DNA of 64,000 nucleotides, taken from the NCBI RefSeq assembly GCF_032854445.1, contig NC_088300.1:21061608-21125607 (forward strand), given 5' to 3'. Below are positions 34,901 to 44,793 of the stretch, in pieces. This DNA comes from Liolophura sinensis. Taxonomy: Eukaryota; Mollusca; Polyplacophora; Chitonida; Chitonidae. The position numbers were made by a program, and so were the translations under genes. The notes under the pieces were generated by a model. That model was not told the DNA's origin. It did not search any database and saw only the letters and a program-made list of their open reading frames with translations. Position 1 is the stretch's first letter; each line of letters opens with the position of its first letter.

Positions 34901-35463
34901 TGAATAAAAACACCAATGGTCCTGGATATGTAGGGCTCTCATTATGACAATGTAAGCTCAGTCTATTAAGGGCAAAATACTGAGGTGTTCAAGGTTAGCT
35001 TCCTGAACAAGACAGGGCTGTTACAGAATATATAATCACTACCCCCACAGAGGTACTATGGTTTGAGATTTCATGCCGTAACCTCTACTAGAGCATTTAC
35101 TGTGGACGAGGAGAGAATGACTGTAAGTGTTTGGATGTATAGGTGAAAGAAGAAGATAAGGTGGGTAATTTAGCGTTGGAAAAGTTGGAAACTCTTCATT
35201 TTTTTTAAATGTGGCGACTCCTGACTATTATCACAATATCTGCTGCAAGTTCTAGTCAGAAAATTCGGATTAATGGCAATGCAGTTAACGTATAACATTG
35301 CGTTGAAGGGTTTGGAGATTCAACGTCATGTTTGGGGTATTTTGAAATATGCACTCTCATGTAGCTTTCCCAGTCAATGAGTAAAGCTAAACTTACACCT
35401 GGATACTGTCCATGGCAAATTCCCCACAAATAGCCTCAATGTTGATCTCGCGTGTGCTGCCAT
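31970..35463 (-). CDS. SLIRP: SLIRP, SRA stem-loop-interacting RNA-binding protein, 4 exons, 100 aa
   Basis: In vertebrates SLIRP binds LRPPRC and stabilises mitochondrial mRNAs. Exons in transcript order are 35463-35397, 33623-33565, 33124-33017 and 32038-31970 (303 nt including stop). The protein is a single RRM: RNP2 is LFVGNL at residues 11-16 and RNP1 is RGYGFVQF at 50-57. Alignment with human SLIRP (109 aa) is gap-free across the domain, for example LPWTVSRYELREYFQMFG against IPWTAASSQLKEHFAQFG, and KETGMSRGYGFVQF against KETGFHRGLGWVQF. The tail ends GKPKDD, acidic like the human end. Exon 1 offers two donors two bases apart (gtgtaagt). Only use of the inner gtaagt keeps the frame and the alignment, so I place the exon end at 35397. 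The start ATG has a good context (aaaATGG). It is divergently paired with ALKBH1, 245 bp away. Confidence 0.9.
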
Positions 35464-35708
35464 TTTCATCAACTGTCAGTGAGCCACGTGGGTCATGGCC
35501 AATATCAAATAACACGCCACTGTTTCGCACTTTATTACTTTGGAGAAAAATAAAATAGAACCATTTCATTTGATACGAGCAAATTACGCGGCTATTTCTT
35601 CTATGAGTACGACTGTGGATGTCAACAAAAACTCATAAATCTGACATTTTCTTATTAGCCATGATGAAAATATTCGAGCAGGTGGCTACATGATATTATT
35701 GATACAAG
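35464..35708. promoter_or_regulatory. Shared bidirectional promoter region of SLIRP and ALKBH1
   Basis: These 245 bp hold both 5' UTRs and must include both transcription starts, unless a non-coding first exon lies elsewhere. No TATA box stands out on either strand. The ALKBH1 start lies in aagATGGCG, which fits both a Kozak context and a YY1-type motif. Human SLIRP and ALKBH1 are also neighbours in this arrangement. Confidence 0.65.
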
Positions 35709-38700
35709 ATGGCGACGTACACAGAGAACGACAGAGGCCACGGTGAAAACAATACAACTGATCATTTCAGAGATCAGTTTAAGAGGTACAAACGGCGACG
35801 ACCTCCGCCAGACTTGTCAGATGTTATTGATTTCGACAGGGCCAACGATTTTGAGGTATGACAAGTGTGTTTCTGCACATGGTTTGGCAATATGTTAGTC
35901 ATTCCCTGTCGCTGTTGTCATCATCAGTTACTCGCTCAGTCATTTAGTACTGACCTGACGATTGATCGGTGGCATAGTGGGTAGAGCGTCCGCCACGAGG
36001 TCAGGAGGCCCGGTATCAAACACAGGTCATATCAAAAACTGAAAATTTAACTTGCTGCTGAGTCGCTTGGCGCTCGGCGGTCGTACAGATAGGTTAGGGA
36101 TGGCCATAGGTTACAGCAATTAAAGGAGAAAAAAAATTAAATATCAAACAAATACCATTGAAAAGAGTATGCATTTACTCGCGCATGCAGCCATAAAAAA
36201 ATTCTTATACGTTCGTCAAGTTAATAAATGATAAATAAAGTCAGCGCCAAAATCGGCTGTGGGCGACTCCATTTTGCCTAAGAACTAGTCCTGAAGTCTT
36301 CTGTGTTAAGAGCAGGTTTGTCGACGGAAACCGCCGAAGTGCAGTTCATACATTTCCGGTACAACTCGGCAGTTTTGATTACTCTCAAACACGAGAAAAG
36401 TGCCCGAGGTTGGCAGTACTCGGCACTACTCCAACAAAATCAAATAGAGCGTTGTTTAGCTCTTCCTCGTAGTGGTAGGGAAGGTGTAGTGATACATGGA
36501 GCTAGGAATTAGGACTGGATGCACCAGTGTCGGTATAATTAGCTCTGTGAGTGAAGATGACACTTGAATTATCAATGTACTAGCTTCACTCACCCCTCGG
36601 ATGAAATCATCTGTGCTGGAAGCCAGTTTGCCAGAAAATTTCAGAGATGCATCATAAAAATCACAGACCTGGTATATAGATATATATCTACAACGAGATC
36701 AAACCTATGTGAGCAGTTCTGTGTCTTCGTTTTGTAGGTTCTGGTCAATACATACAGTAAATCCATGTGTTTTCACTGCCAGGGTCTCAGTCTCAGAGAA
36801 AAAAAGCCTTGTTCGTATTCAACATAACCACGCAATCTCCTGTAATATCACTTGACATGTCCCTGGAGGTCTTCCCTGAACATTCAGTGACTCAAGGGGA
36901 AGCCTGATTTTGCACACGGAACTAACCGAGAGATGTTCCTAAATGAGCGAGCTGGTAACGTTGTTCTGCTATGTTCAAAACTGCTCTAGTTATCCACAGA
37001 AGCTTCCCCACATGAGAATGTGTTTATAGTCTGTGTTACTGGGTACCTGAATATGTATGAGCTGCTACCTTAGCTACCTACTTATTTACAGCCAGATAGG
37101 TGATGACGTGTCTCATGAGAATACCCAAGTGACATGACCTCGAGAACTCTTACTTAGTCTCATCTCATTTATGCCAGGGTTGCGTGTGGCGCTGTACAGC
37201 TTGGTACCTGAGTACAGTTGAGCCACACACATGCGGCTACAGTATTGTGTGATTGGTCACCTGGGTTGGTGGGGTGTTATGTCTGATGTTTCCGCTACGA
37301 TACTGAAAACAATGAATGATTGCTTGTCCATATAATTGAGAAATTAAGTACGTAAAAGCCTAAGCATATACATACATATACAAACGAGTGAAACTATGTA
37401 ACACTGCTGGCCCCTCGCCAACAAGTGGAGCATTGGACTTGGTGAATTAGCGTGAAACTAGCTAGTCCATCTAAATCAATTCAGTGTACTATTATAAATT
37501 ATTTAGGACTTTCAACACTGTTGGATGGAAGGTGAAAATCTGAAAATGACACACTGGGCTAATCATCCCGATAGACACACTGTACTCATCATCCTGATAT
37601 ACACACCGAGCTCATCATCCCGATAGACACACTGAGCTCATCATCTAGATAGACACACTGGGCTAATCATCCCGATAGACACACTGGGCTAATCATCCCG
37701 ATAGACACACTGTACTCATCATCCTGATATACACACCGAGCTCATCATCTCGATAGACACACTGAGCTCATCATCTAGATAGACACACTGGGCTAATCAT
37801 CCCGATAGACACACTGTACTCATCATCCTGATATACACACCGAGCTCATCATCCCGATAGACACACTGAGCTCATCATCTAGATAGACACACTGGGCTAA
37901 TCATCCTGATAGACACACTGAGCTCATCATCCCGATAGACACACTGTACTCATCATCCTGATATACACACCGAGCTCATCATCCCGATAGACACACTGAG
38001 CTCATCATCTAGATAGACACACTGGGCTAATCATCCCGATAGACACACTGAGCTCATCATCCCGATAGACACACTGTACTCATCATCCTGATATACACAC
38101 CAAGCTCATCATCCCGATAGACACACTGAGCTCATCATCTAGATAGACACACTGAGCTCATCATCCTGATACAAACACTGAGCTCATCATCCCAATAGAC
38201 ACATTGAGCTCATCATCCCGATAGACACACTGAGCTCATCATCCTGATACAAACACTGAGCTCATCATCCCGATAGACACATTGAGCTCATCATCCCGAT
38301 AGACACTGAGCTCATCATCTGGGATAAACTACAGTGAAACAACAGTCAACACCATACGTTTAAATTTTCAGCAACTTGAGTAAGTGTGGATTTGTAATTT
38401 TAAGTATTGGGTGAAGTATTGAGTCAAGCTGTGGCTTTTTTTTTTTTTTTTCGTTAATTATTGTGAAGCTTACAATAACACTCTATAGAGTTTTACTATA
38501 CTAACGATATTGGTACATATAAATAGGTGTGATAAACTGTCAATTGGAATACAATTTTCCTTTGTCCTCATGAAAAATTTCAGAGCCAGGTAGAAGATTT
38601 TAAGCTGACAGAGCCAACAGGATTTGAGAAGGTTCCAGAGGGCCTTATAGATGTCCGACTGTGGAAAGCTTATCAACTCCGATCCAATCCAGGTACTGCA

Positions 38701-41700
38701 TAATACATTCATTCAATTCTTCACCATGACAGTTTGCAGACCAAGATTGATCCATTTATATGTCTTGTCTCAGTGGTTTTATATTCTCATGGTTATGGAA
38801 GGTTACAAGCACTACAGAATACAGCACAGCACAGCAACAGTTGAATTTTCAAGAAAAATAAACCAAGAAAAAAGAGATAGAAATGCAATCCATTGTTATT
38901 TCATTACTCAACCTAAGATAGCATGTCAACTGTGGTACCAAATTTTCTTGGAGTTTTCATCATGCTTTACTGAATTGTAGAAAGGTGTATAATTTTCATC
39001 TTGAAACATGCAAACATTTTCATGCTCATGCTTCAAAAAGGCAGGAATTATTTGTGAAATATTGAGAAATATTAATATAGGTCTTGTAGAAATAAGTTAT
39101 CTTGCTAAAATTTGATTTTAACACAGATTATTTTTATTATTACACGTCTCATGTGTTCAGCATAAGGAAAGTTACTACTTTGCCAGGTGTGAAGAGCAGA
39201 GAAAGTATGACCAAGTATTGACTGTGTTATTCTCTAATGCTATACTCAAGAATTTCAAATGTACTCTGAGAGACTTCTAACTTTGTAGGGTTTCTATTTA
39301 TATCAAACCCATTCATGCAAGGTAGTCAGAGGTATTGGGTGAGACGATGTTTGCGAGACTACCCTGTCAAACCCAACTACACAAACCTGGACATTCACCT
39401 GACTTTAACTGAAGAGGATAACATCTGGAAGGATGACAGCCTGGAGAGGTAAGGTTGAGGTGGGCTGTTCAAACTGTTTCTGTTTCAGTGTTAAGGCAGG
39501 AAGTTTGTTAGGTACATATATCTTACAAAAGTGGGTGATGCACTATGTTTTCCTCCGGCCACAAAGCGGACCGACCTTGTATTATATCAGTTGTGTACAG
39601 ATTTAAACACCAGTCAAATAATAACATGAACTGTCACCATGGATGGCACTGAAGCCTGTCAACGGTAATGCACCAAGATGTTATGACTATAGAGCAAAAG
39701 TGATGTTTTATTTGATGTTTATTTGATGACAGTGTTATGAGATATGTTGTTGACAGTACATGCACATACAAGTGTGTTGATGACAGTACACCCAGAGCAT
39801 TTGATGACATGGTTGCCAGGTGTGTTGATGAAAGTACACGTGATGAAGAGAATATGCAAATTTGACTTGATCAGAGTACCTAGACGTGTGTTTACCAGAT
39901 GTACTATGTACTACCATATATGTCGATGACAGTATGCCTAGTTGACTTGATGGCCTTACCACCAGGTGTGTGGTTGAATATTGGTATAGAAATCAAAACA
40001 TCAATCAAATATTAAATTAGAGGAGATTCTCTTGCATTAGAATGTCTTAATTGAAGACACAAGCACAGTTTAGGGTTTCATAAATATTATTTTGTACTTT
40101 CAGCTCCAATCCTTTCCCCAAAGGTAGCCTGCTGTCCCATCTACGCTGGGCGACTTTAGGGTATCACTATGAGTGGAACAACAGGGTAAGTCAGAGCAGA
40201 GCCATGCTGTTTGTGGGTTGGAAACCATGAAACCGAGACCCCGAAATTGTCTGCACGACCAACAGCTGTTAATCAACACATATATAAGAAGACAGATACA
40301 CCTGGTTTGTCATCCTGAGAGATTTCAACATGTGTATGGGCCACGTGAAATTGTACGCTATATTTATTTTTCACATTTCATTTTTCAAAGCCCCAGTTTG
40401 CAAATGAGAGTATTGGTGATATCTAAACAGGCACCTGTTTACTGATAAAGACAAAATTTATTTATTTATTTGATTGGTGTATTATGCCATACTCAAGATT
40501 TTCATTAATACAACTTTGGCCAGCGTTTCTGTGGGAGGAAACTGGGCAGAGCCCAGGGGAAACCGACGAACATCCACAAGTCCTTGCCACATGAGAGGAA
40601 TTTTGAACTGTCAGTTATCACATTGGTGGGAGGCTGCTGAGTCGTTGTGCTTTGCTAGCATGCTAACCACCAGGCAACAAAAGTTGTCATAAAGATAAAT
40701 TTTATTTGATTGGTATTTTACAAGAATATTTCACTTATACGATGGTGACCAGCATTATGGTGGGAGGAGACCGGGCAGAGCCCAGGGGAAACCCACAACT
40801 ATCCACAAGTTGCTGGCAGTCCCTCCCACTCATAAAGATAGAAGTGGATGTGCAGTGTACATTTATTTTTCAGATCAGCCCCTAAATTTTGGTTTCTTGT
40901 ATTTGTACATACACACAGGTATATTTTGAGGACAAGGTGTCAGAGTTCCCATCAGATTTGTCCCACCTGACCAGGTATGTGGCAGCGGCTCTGGGCTACC
41001 CTTGTTTCTGTCCCCAGTCGGGGATTGTCAACTTCTACAACATGGAGTCCACATTATGCGGCCATACTGACCACTCAGAGTATGACAAGAGGGCACCCCT
41101 GATTTCCTACAGGTATGCCCCATACACACACAAGAAGTATTTTCATGGTGCAATTTAGAATAGCTTCTGAAATTTAGTCATTGTTGTACAGTGGACCATA
41201 ATTTTAAATTCCTACTTAAAAGATCTGATGTTACCATTTAATTGAAAATTTGTACCATTATTTTGTGTTATGTCCTCCTAAAACATATCTGCCTGATGAC
41301 ACATTGTAGTTTTGGCCAGAGTGCCATCTTCCTGATTGGTGGAGTGACAAAGGAGGTGTGTCCTGTAGCCCTCTACCTGAGGAGTGGTGACATCTGTGTA
41401 ATGATGGAGGAAGCCAGGTTAGCGTACCACGCTGTGCCCCGAATCCTATCAGCGGAGGCTCATCGTTTCACACAGGCTTTCCACTTGCCTGATACCCGCA
41501 GTGAGTCAGCTGGAGCCACAAAACACGGGGCATTGAAAGGAAAAACTGAGTCTAGATTCCCCTCAGATCCAGTAGTAGATTCAAACTGTGACAAGGAAGG
41601 CCTGAACAACTCTGAAGTTCATTCTAACTCCGATAAGAATTCTGAAAAGCACGACTTTAGCTCATCTGTGAAACGGGACGATTGGGAGCGGTATGAACAC

Positions 41701-41802
41701 TACATGAAATCATCTCGTATTAATGTCAATGTCAGACAAGTACTTCAACATGGACAGACTTTCCCAAAGCAGGAGGTAGAAACAGAACCGATATCAAGAT
41801 AA
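35709..41802 (+). CDS. ALKBH1: ALKBH1, AlkB-type Fe(II)/2-oxoglutarate dioxygenase, 6 exons, 394 aa
   Basis: ALKBH1 demethylates or oxidises methylated bases in tRNA (including mitochondrial tRNA-Met) and has been reported to act on DNA 6mA. Coding exons are 35709-35855, 38584-38692, 39289-39448, 40104-40185, 40919-41112 and 41310-41802, all GT-AG and in phase, giving 394 residues (human 389). Iron ligands are visible: H215 and D217 in GHTDHSE and H271 in YHAVPR. The HxD-to-H spacing of 56 equals that in the human enzyme. The 2-oxoglutarate-binding arginines lie in SSRINVNVRQV near the C-terminus. Other landmarks are DVIDFDRA in exon 1, LLSHLRWATLGYHYEW in exon 4 and SFGQSAIFLIGG in exon 6. 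Between H271 and the arginine motif is a polar, Asn/Ser/Lys-rich insertion (about 290-340). Intron 1 contains a SINE and a 26-bp satellite. An AATAAA occurs at 41821, very close after the stop. Confidence 0.95.
35962..36118 (+). mobile_element. Family B SINE, 5' part with tRNA-like head
   Basis: The A-box-like ggcatagtgggtagagcg, the B-box-like ggtatcaaacac and the linked tcgcttggcgctcggcg block match the family B order. The 3' half is missing. It lies in ALKBH1 intron 1. Confidence 0.7.
37545..38325 (+). repeat. 26-bp satellite with 104/130-bp higher-order structure
   Basis: The basic unit is catcatcccgatagacacac + tgagct, about 30 copies. Variants are ordered: the unit carrying tgtactcatcatcctgatat recurs at 37581, 37711, 37815, 37945 and 38075, that is at steps of 130, 104, 130 and 130 bp (five or four basic units). 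The last 200 bp lose this order. It lies within ALKBH1 intron 1. Confidence 0.88.
40456..40684 (-). mobile_element. Diverged family A SINE in ALKBH1 intron 4
   Basis: The tail tttatttatttgattggtgt and the gggcagagcccaggggaaac block are clear. The head end (gcatgctaaccaccaggcaac) is altered. Confidence 0.75.
40697..40840 (-). mobile_element. Truncated family A SINE
   Basis: It keeps the tail, the caagaatatttcacttatac block, the gaccgggcagagcccagggg block and the ttgctggcag block, then stops before the tRNA-like head. It lies immediately beside another copy in ALKBH1 intron 4. Confidence 0.75.
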
Positions 41803-43782
41803 CGTAAAGATTTAATAACTAATAAACCTATAGCTGACTGTGATCATGTATAGAGGAAGGTCAAAGGTGGATAAGTTCAAGGTCTCTGCACTGGACACCG
41901 GTGACACTTGACAGTGAAGTGGCTGTGTAGATTTCAGCTATGACTGTATAGCCCGAGATACTGACACTAGGTGGTTGCCTCCAGAATTCATTTTAAACAC
42001 TGATTCTGGCAGGATTCGTACAAACAAAGTTTTTTTTTTGTTTTGTGATGTTTTAGATGTCTTAACAAAAGTATTTTTTAAAACCACATACTCTCTCTTA
42101 GCAGAAAATTTACTTGGATTTGTCTTAATTCTAATAATAGATATAGTATTAGTTTGGTGCATTTTGGCAGGTTTTACCAGCAATTCTAAGCAGAGTAACT
42201 GATTAAAATAATCAGTATTTCATTTGAAATATACTTTGACTTTGTCATTTTTTTTATTATCCTTGATGTAGATGGTTCTCCCTACGGCCTGCGTTAAAGA
42301 TTTATCCCTTTTGGAAGAGGTGGTCCAAAGTGTGACCTCATTTGGATAGTAACATTAGAAATCATAAAAATCCCATTTCCTTGACTTTTTCTTCTGTCTG
42401 CTCTTACTTGTTCATAATTGGTCATAATGTGTATAGATTAGCTCATGATGAACGAGGACTATACAATATTGCAGCGAGGCGAAGCCCAGATACAATTTTG
42501 TATTGTCCGAGTCAGTTTAGCATAACATAATCCATTTAGCACATACCGTTTTTTTTCGAGCAACAAAATATCAAACTCAACAAGTTGTACTACGGAAAAC
42601 AGAACTTTCAAAGACCATGGGTACTGTAGGCAAATCCTGTACATTGATCAATTGAGCGCGACGAGAAAAAATACGGTATGTCCTGTTAAAGATTACAACC
42701 AGTGGACCATGGCAGAATATGTCCATGGTTAAGCGGTAGAGACTGGCAACAACAGCTGTTAAAACCTCTAATGCTGTAGTAAAGTACACATAACAGACAT
42801 AACTGAACAAAAAGTGTTTATCTTCTAAATACATTTCCTGACAAATATCTCGCTTTTTGATGGTATAAAAACTGCGTTATATATGTCTAGAATTGTCAAG
42901 TATGACCGGTCTGCAGCTTTATTACCGGTTATTAGCTTAGTGACCAATAAAATTTTGTGTTCTTTCCTCAATGGTTTCACTGGGCTGTTACCCAAGAGGT
43001 TTGTGAGGAAACGAGAAGGGCTGTGGCTTCCATCGGTTCCTTCCAGCCATTAATCTGAAGGCGCAATGCCCATTCGAACAAATAAAATATCTCAGTATTT
43101 TATTTACATTCAGATTTCCACCTTTGGTTAGCACAGTTATATCACCACGGTTTTAATGTTTTTAACAGAAAAATGATTTTCTGTGGGATTTTGGCGCCTA
43201 TACCGAACCAGTTGTAAAAGCATCAAATCTACAAAAGGAAACCGAGAAGTTGTTTTATAGTGGACAGAACTTAGTGCGGAATTATTATACTCTGTGTCGG
43301 GCGATCACAATTTCAGCTAGACTACTTGAACTGAACCACATGGCATTTCGGTATTGGATCAAACCGCATAAAGCCGTCACACCCATGCAGATATTAAAAG
43401 CAAAGCGTAACTCACAACAGGTTAAAGAGTTGTTAACGTTCCGTTATATAATAATCCGTTACTTAGTGGGGTTTTTTTATTTAACTAAGAAGAGAATACG
43501 TATATGAAAGCAACCTGTTTGTGTATTGTATTTATATATATGTGATTATGGTAATCCTCCATTCTTTTGCGGCACATTGCTTAGTTATCCAGCCAGTGGT
43601 GTGTTGTACATATTCCAAACACAGCAGTTCCACGCGCACCCGTGGCTTGTATGGTGGCTATGATTCATTCTGCAACTGATTTCCACTTGTGACATGGATG
43701 AACAGAGTGAAGGAAGTGTATTCTGAAAGACTGTACACCGGTGTCAAGCAATATTTGCCGTTGCCGGTAAACCTTCCTCAAG
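41803..43782. other. Intergenic between ALKBH1 and the 336-residue gene
   Basis: AT-rich. It includes the ALKBH1 3' UTR and the 5' region of the next gene. Open frames at 43250-43507 (plus) and 42577-42834 (minus) show no family resemblance. Confidence 0.4.
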
Positions 43783-44793
43783 ATGGCCGAGGTGGATCCA
43801 ATGGTTCAAGCTTTTCTGAAAGCGCGGACAAAAAACCAAAGAGAGGAAGTAAAACTGCAACGATATTTGACCAACCTAGAGCTGAGGAAAGTCAGCACAA
43901 AAGCAATGCTTGACGACCAACTGTTCGAACACCGTAAAATCGCGTTCGATCTCAGGAAAGAAGCGGATGTTAACAGGACTAATGAAAAGTTACAAGTGAG
44001 CTCGGAGCCACCAGATTCCGTGTTTGATAGTAAGCTTTACAAGAGCTCTAACCGGCAAGTGAGAACTGACAGTCGAGTGAAATTTGTGAATCTGGACAAT
44101 GTGGACGAAACCAAAGGAACATTGGTTACCATACTCGGAAGCCGACAGACTGAGGCAGACGGTTCGAGGGAACTTGTTCCCTCTAACAATGGACCGACGG
44201 AATTCGATGGCAATTTTAGACCAAGGTTAGCTTCTTCGATCAGCTTTCCTCCAGTTTGGAAGTCATCCAGTGCCAAGGGAAGACGGTCAAGTGTAGAGGA
44301 TATAGGTGATGAGGACTGTGCGTCAGGTAAACCGGGGGAGTCGGAGCAGGTCAAGGATAGATCAGGCTTGGGAGACACAATCCAGTATTGGCCGGGTGAT
44401 CCCATCGCCATCGGCTCTGTCCGGAGACCAAGGAAATCGACCAAAGAGCTGAACGCTCGCGAACAATCCCGAATGAGTCTGAGAATGGCGAGCCGCGAAC
44501 TCCGCCAGTTTGCCACATGCAGTCGTCAGTGTGGAAAATCTCAGTTTATTTACGAGCTGGAGCGATCTATATCAGATATACCGCTACTGTTACCCGCCAT
44601 CATTGCTGAGAGGGAAAGGCAGTCCCAGAAGGAGGACAGACTGAGACGAGAGAGGACGGGTTCTGGAACAAGTCTGGGTGCCAGGTCTGCGACCCTTCCG
44701 GGCATTAGCAACGCTCCAGCCTCCTCCCCACACAGACAGCCCACATTGAGCAGACAACTCACATATTCTGAACTGATGAAACAAGGATCCTGA
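43783..44793 (+). CDS. Unrecognised single-exon protein, 336 aa
   Basis: I do not recognise this protein. It is an intact 336-codon frame with a good start context (caagATGG). Its GC content is clearly higher than the flanks and its composition is protein-like, so it is very likely real. Residues about 10-65 are helix-prone and charged, with regular Leu/Arg/Glu (AFLKARTKNQREEVKLQRYL), suggesting a coiled coil. Residues 70-230 are polar and probably disordered. A second conserved-looking helical part (about 235-295) contains SRMSLRMASRELRQFATC and ELERSISDIPLLLPA and is followed by an Arg/Glu-rich helix. The tail is Ser/Pro-rich. There is no signal peptide or membrane segment. Being intronless among intron-rich neighbours suggests a retrocopy origin or a naturally intronless gene. 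A frame overlapping the start (43689-43913) is probably a shadow. Confidence 0.7.
   Translation: MAEVDPMVQAFLKARTKNQREEVKLQRYLTNLELRKVSTKAMLDDQLFEHRKIAFDLRKEADVNRTNEKLQVSSEPPDSVFDSKLYKSSNRQVRTDSRVKFVNLDNVDETKGTLVTILGSRQTEADGSRELVPSNNGPTEFDGNFRPRLASSISFPPVWKSSSAKGRRSSVEDIGDEDCASGKPGESEQVKDRSGLGDTIQYWPGDPIAIGSVRRPRKSTKELNAREQSRMSLRMASRELRQFATCSRQCGKSQFIYELERSISDIPLLLPAIIAERERQSQKEDRLRRERTGSGTSLGARSATLPGISNAPASSPHRQPTLSRQLTYSELMKQGS

Noticed and set aside
35399-35535. Alternative open frame on the minus strand across SLIRP exon 1 (reads SGVLFDIGHDPRGSLTVDENG)
   Set aside because: It looks protein-like but has no start codon and is in a different frame from the RRM. The SLIRP frame has RNP motifs and a matching next exon, so this is probably chance.
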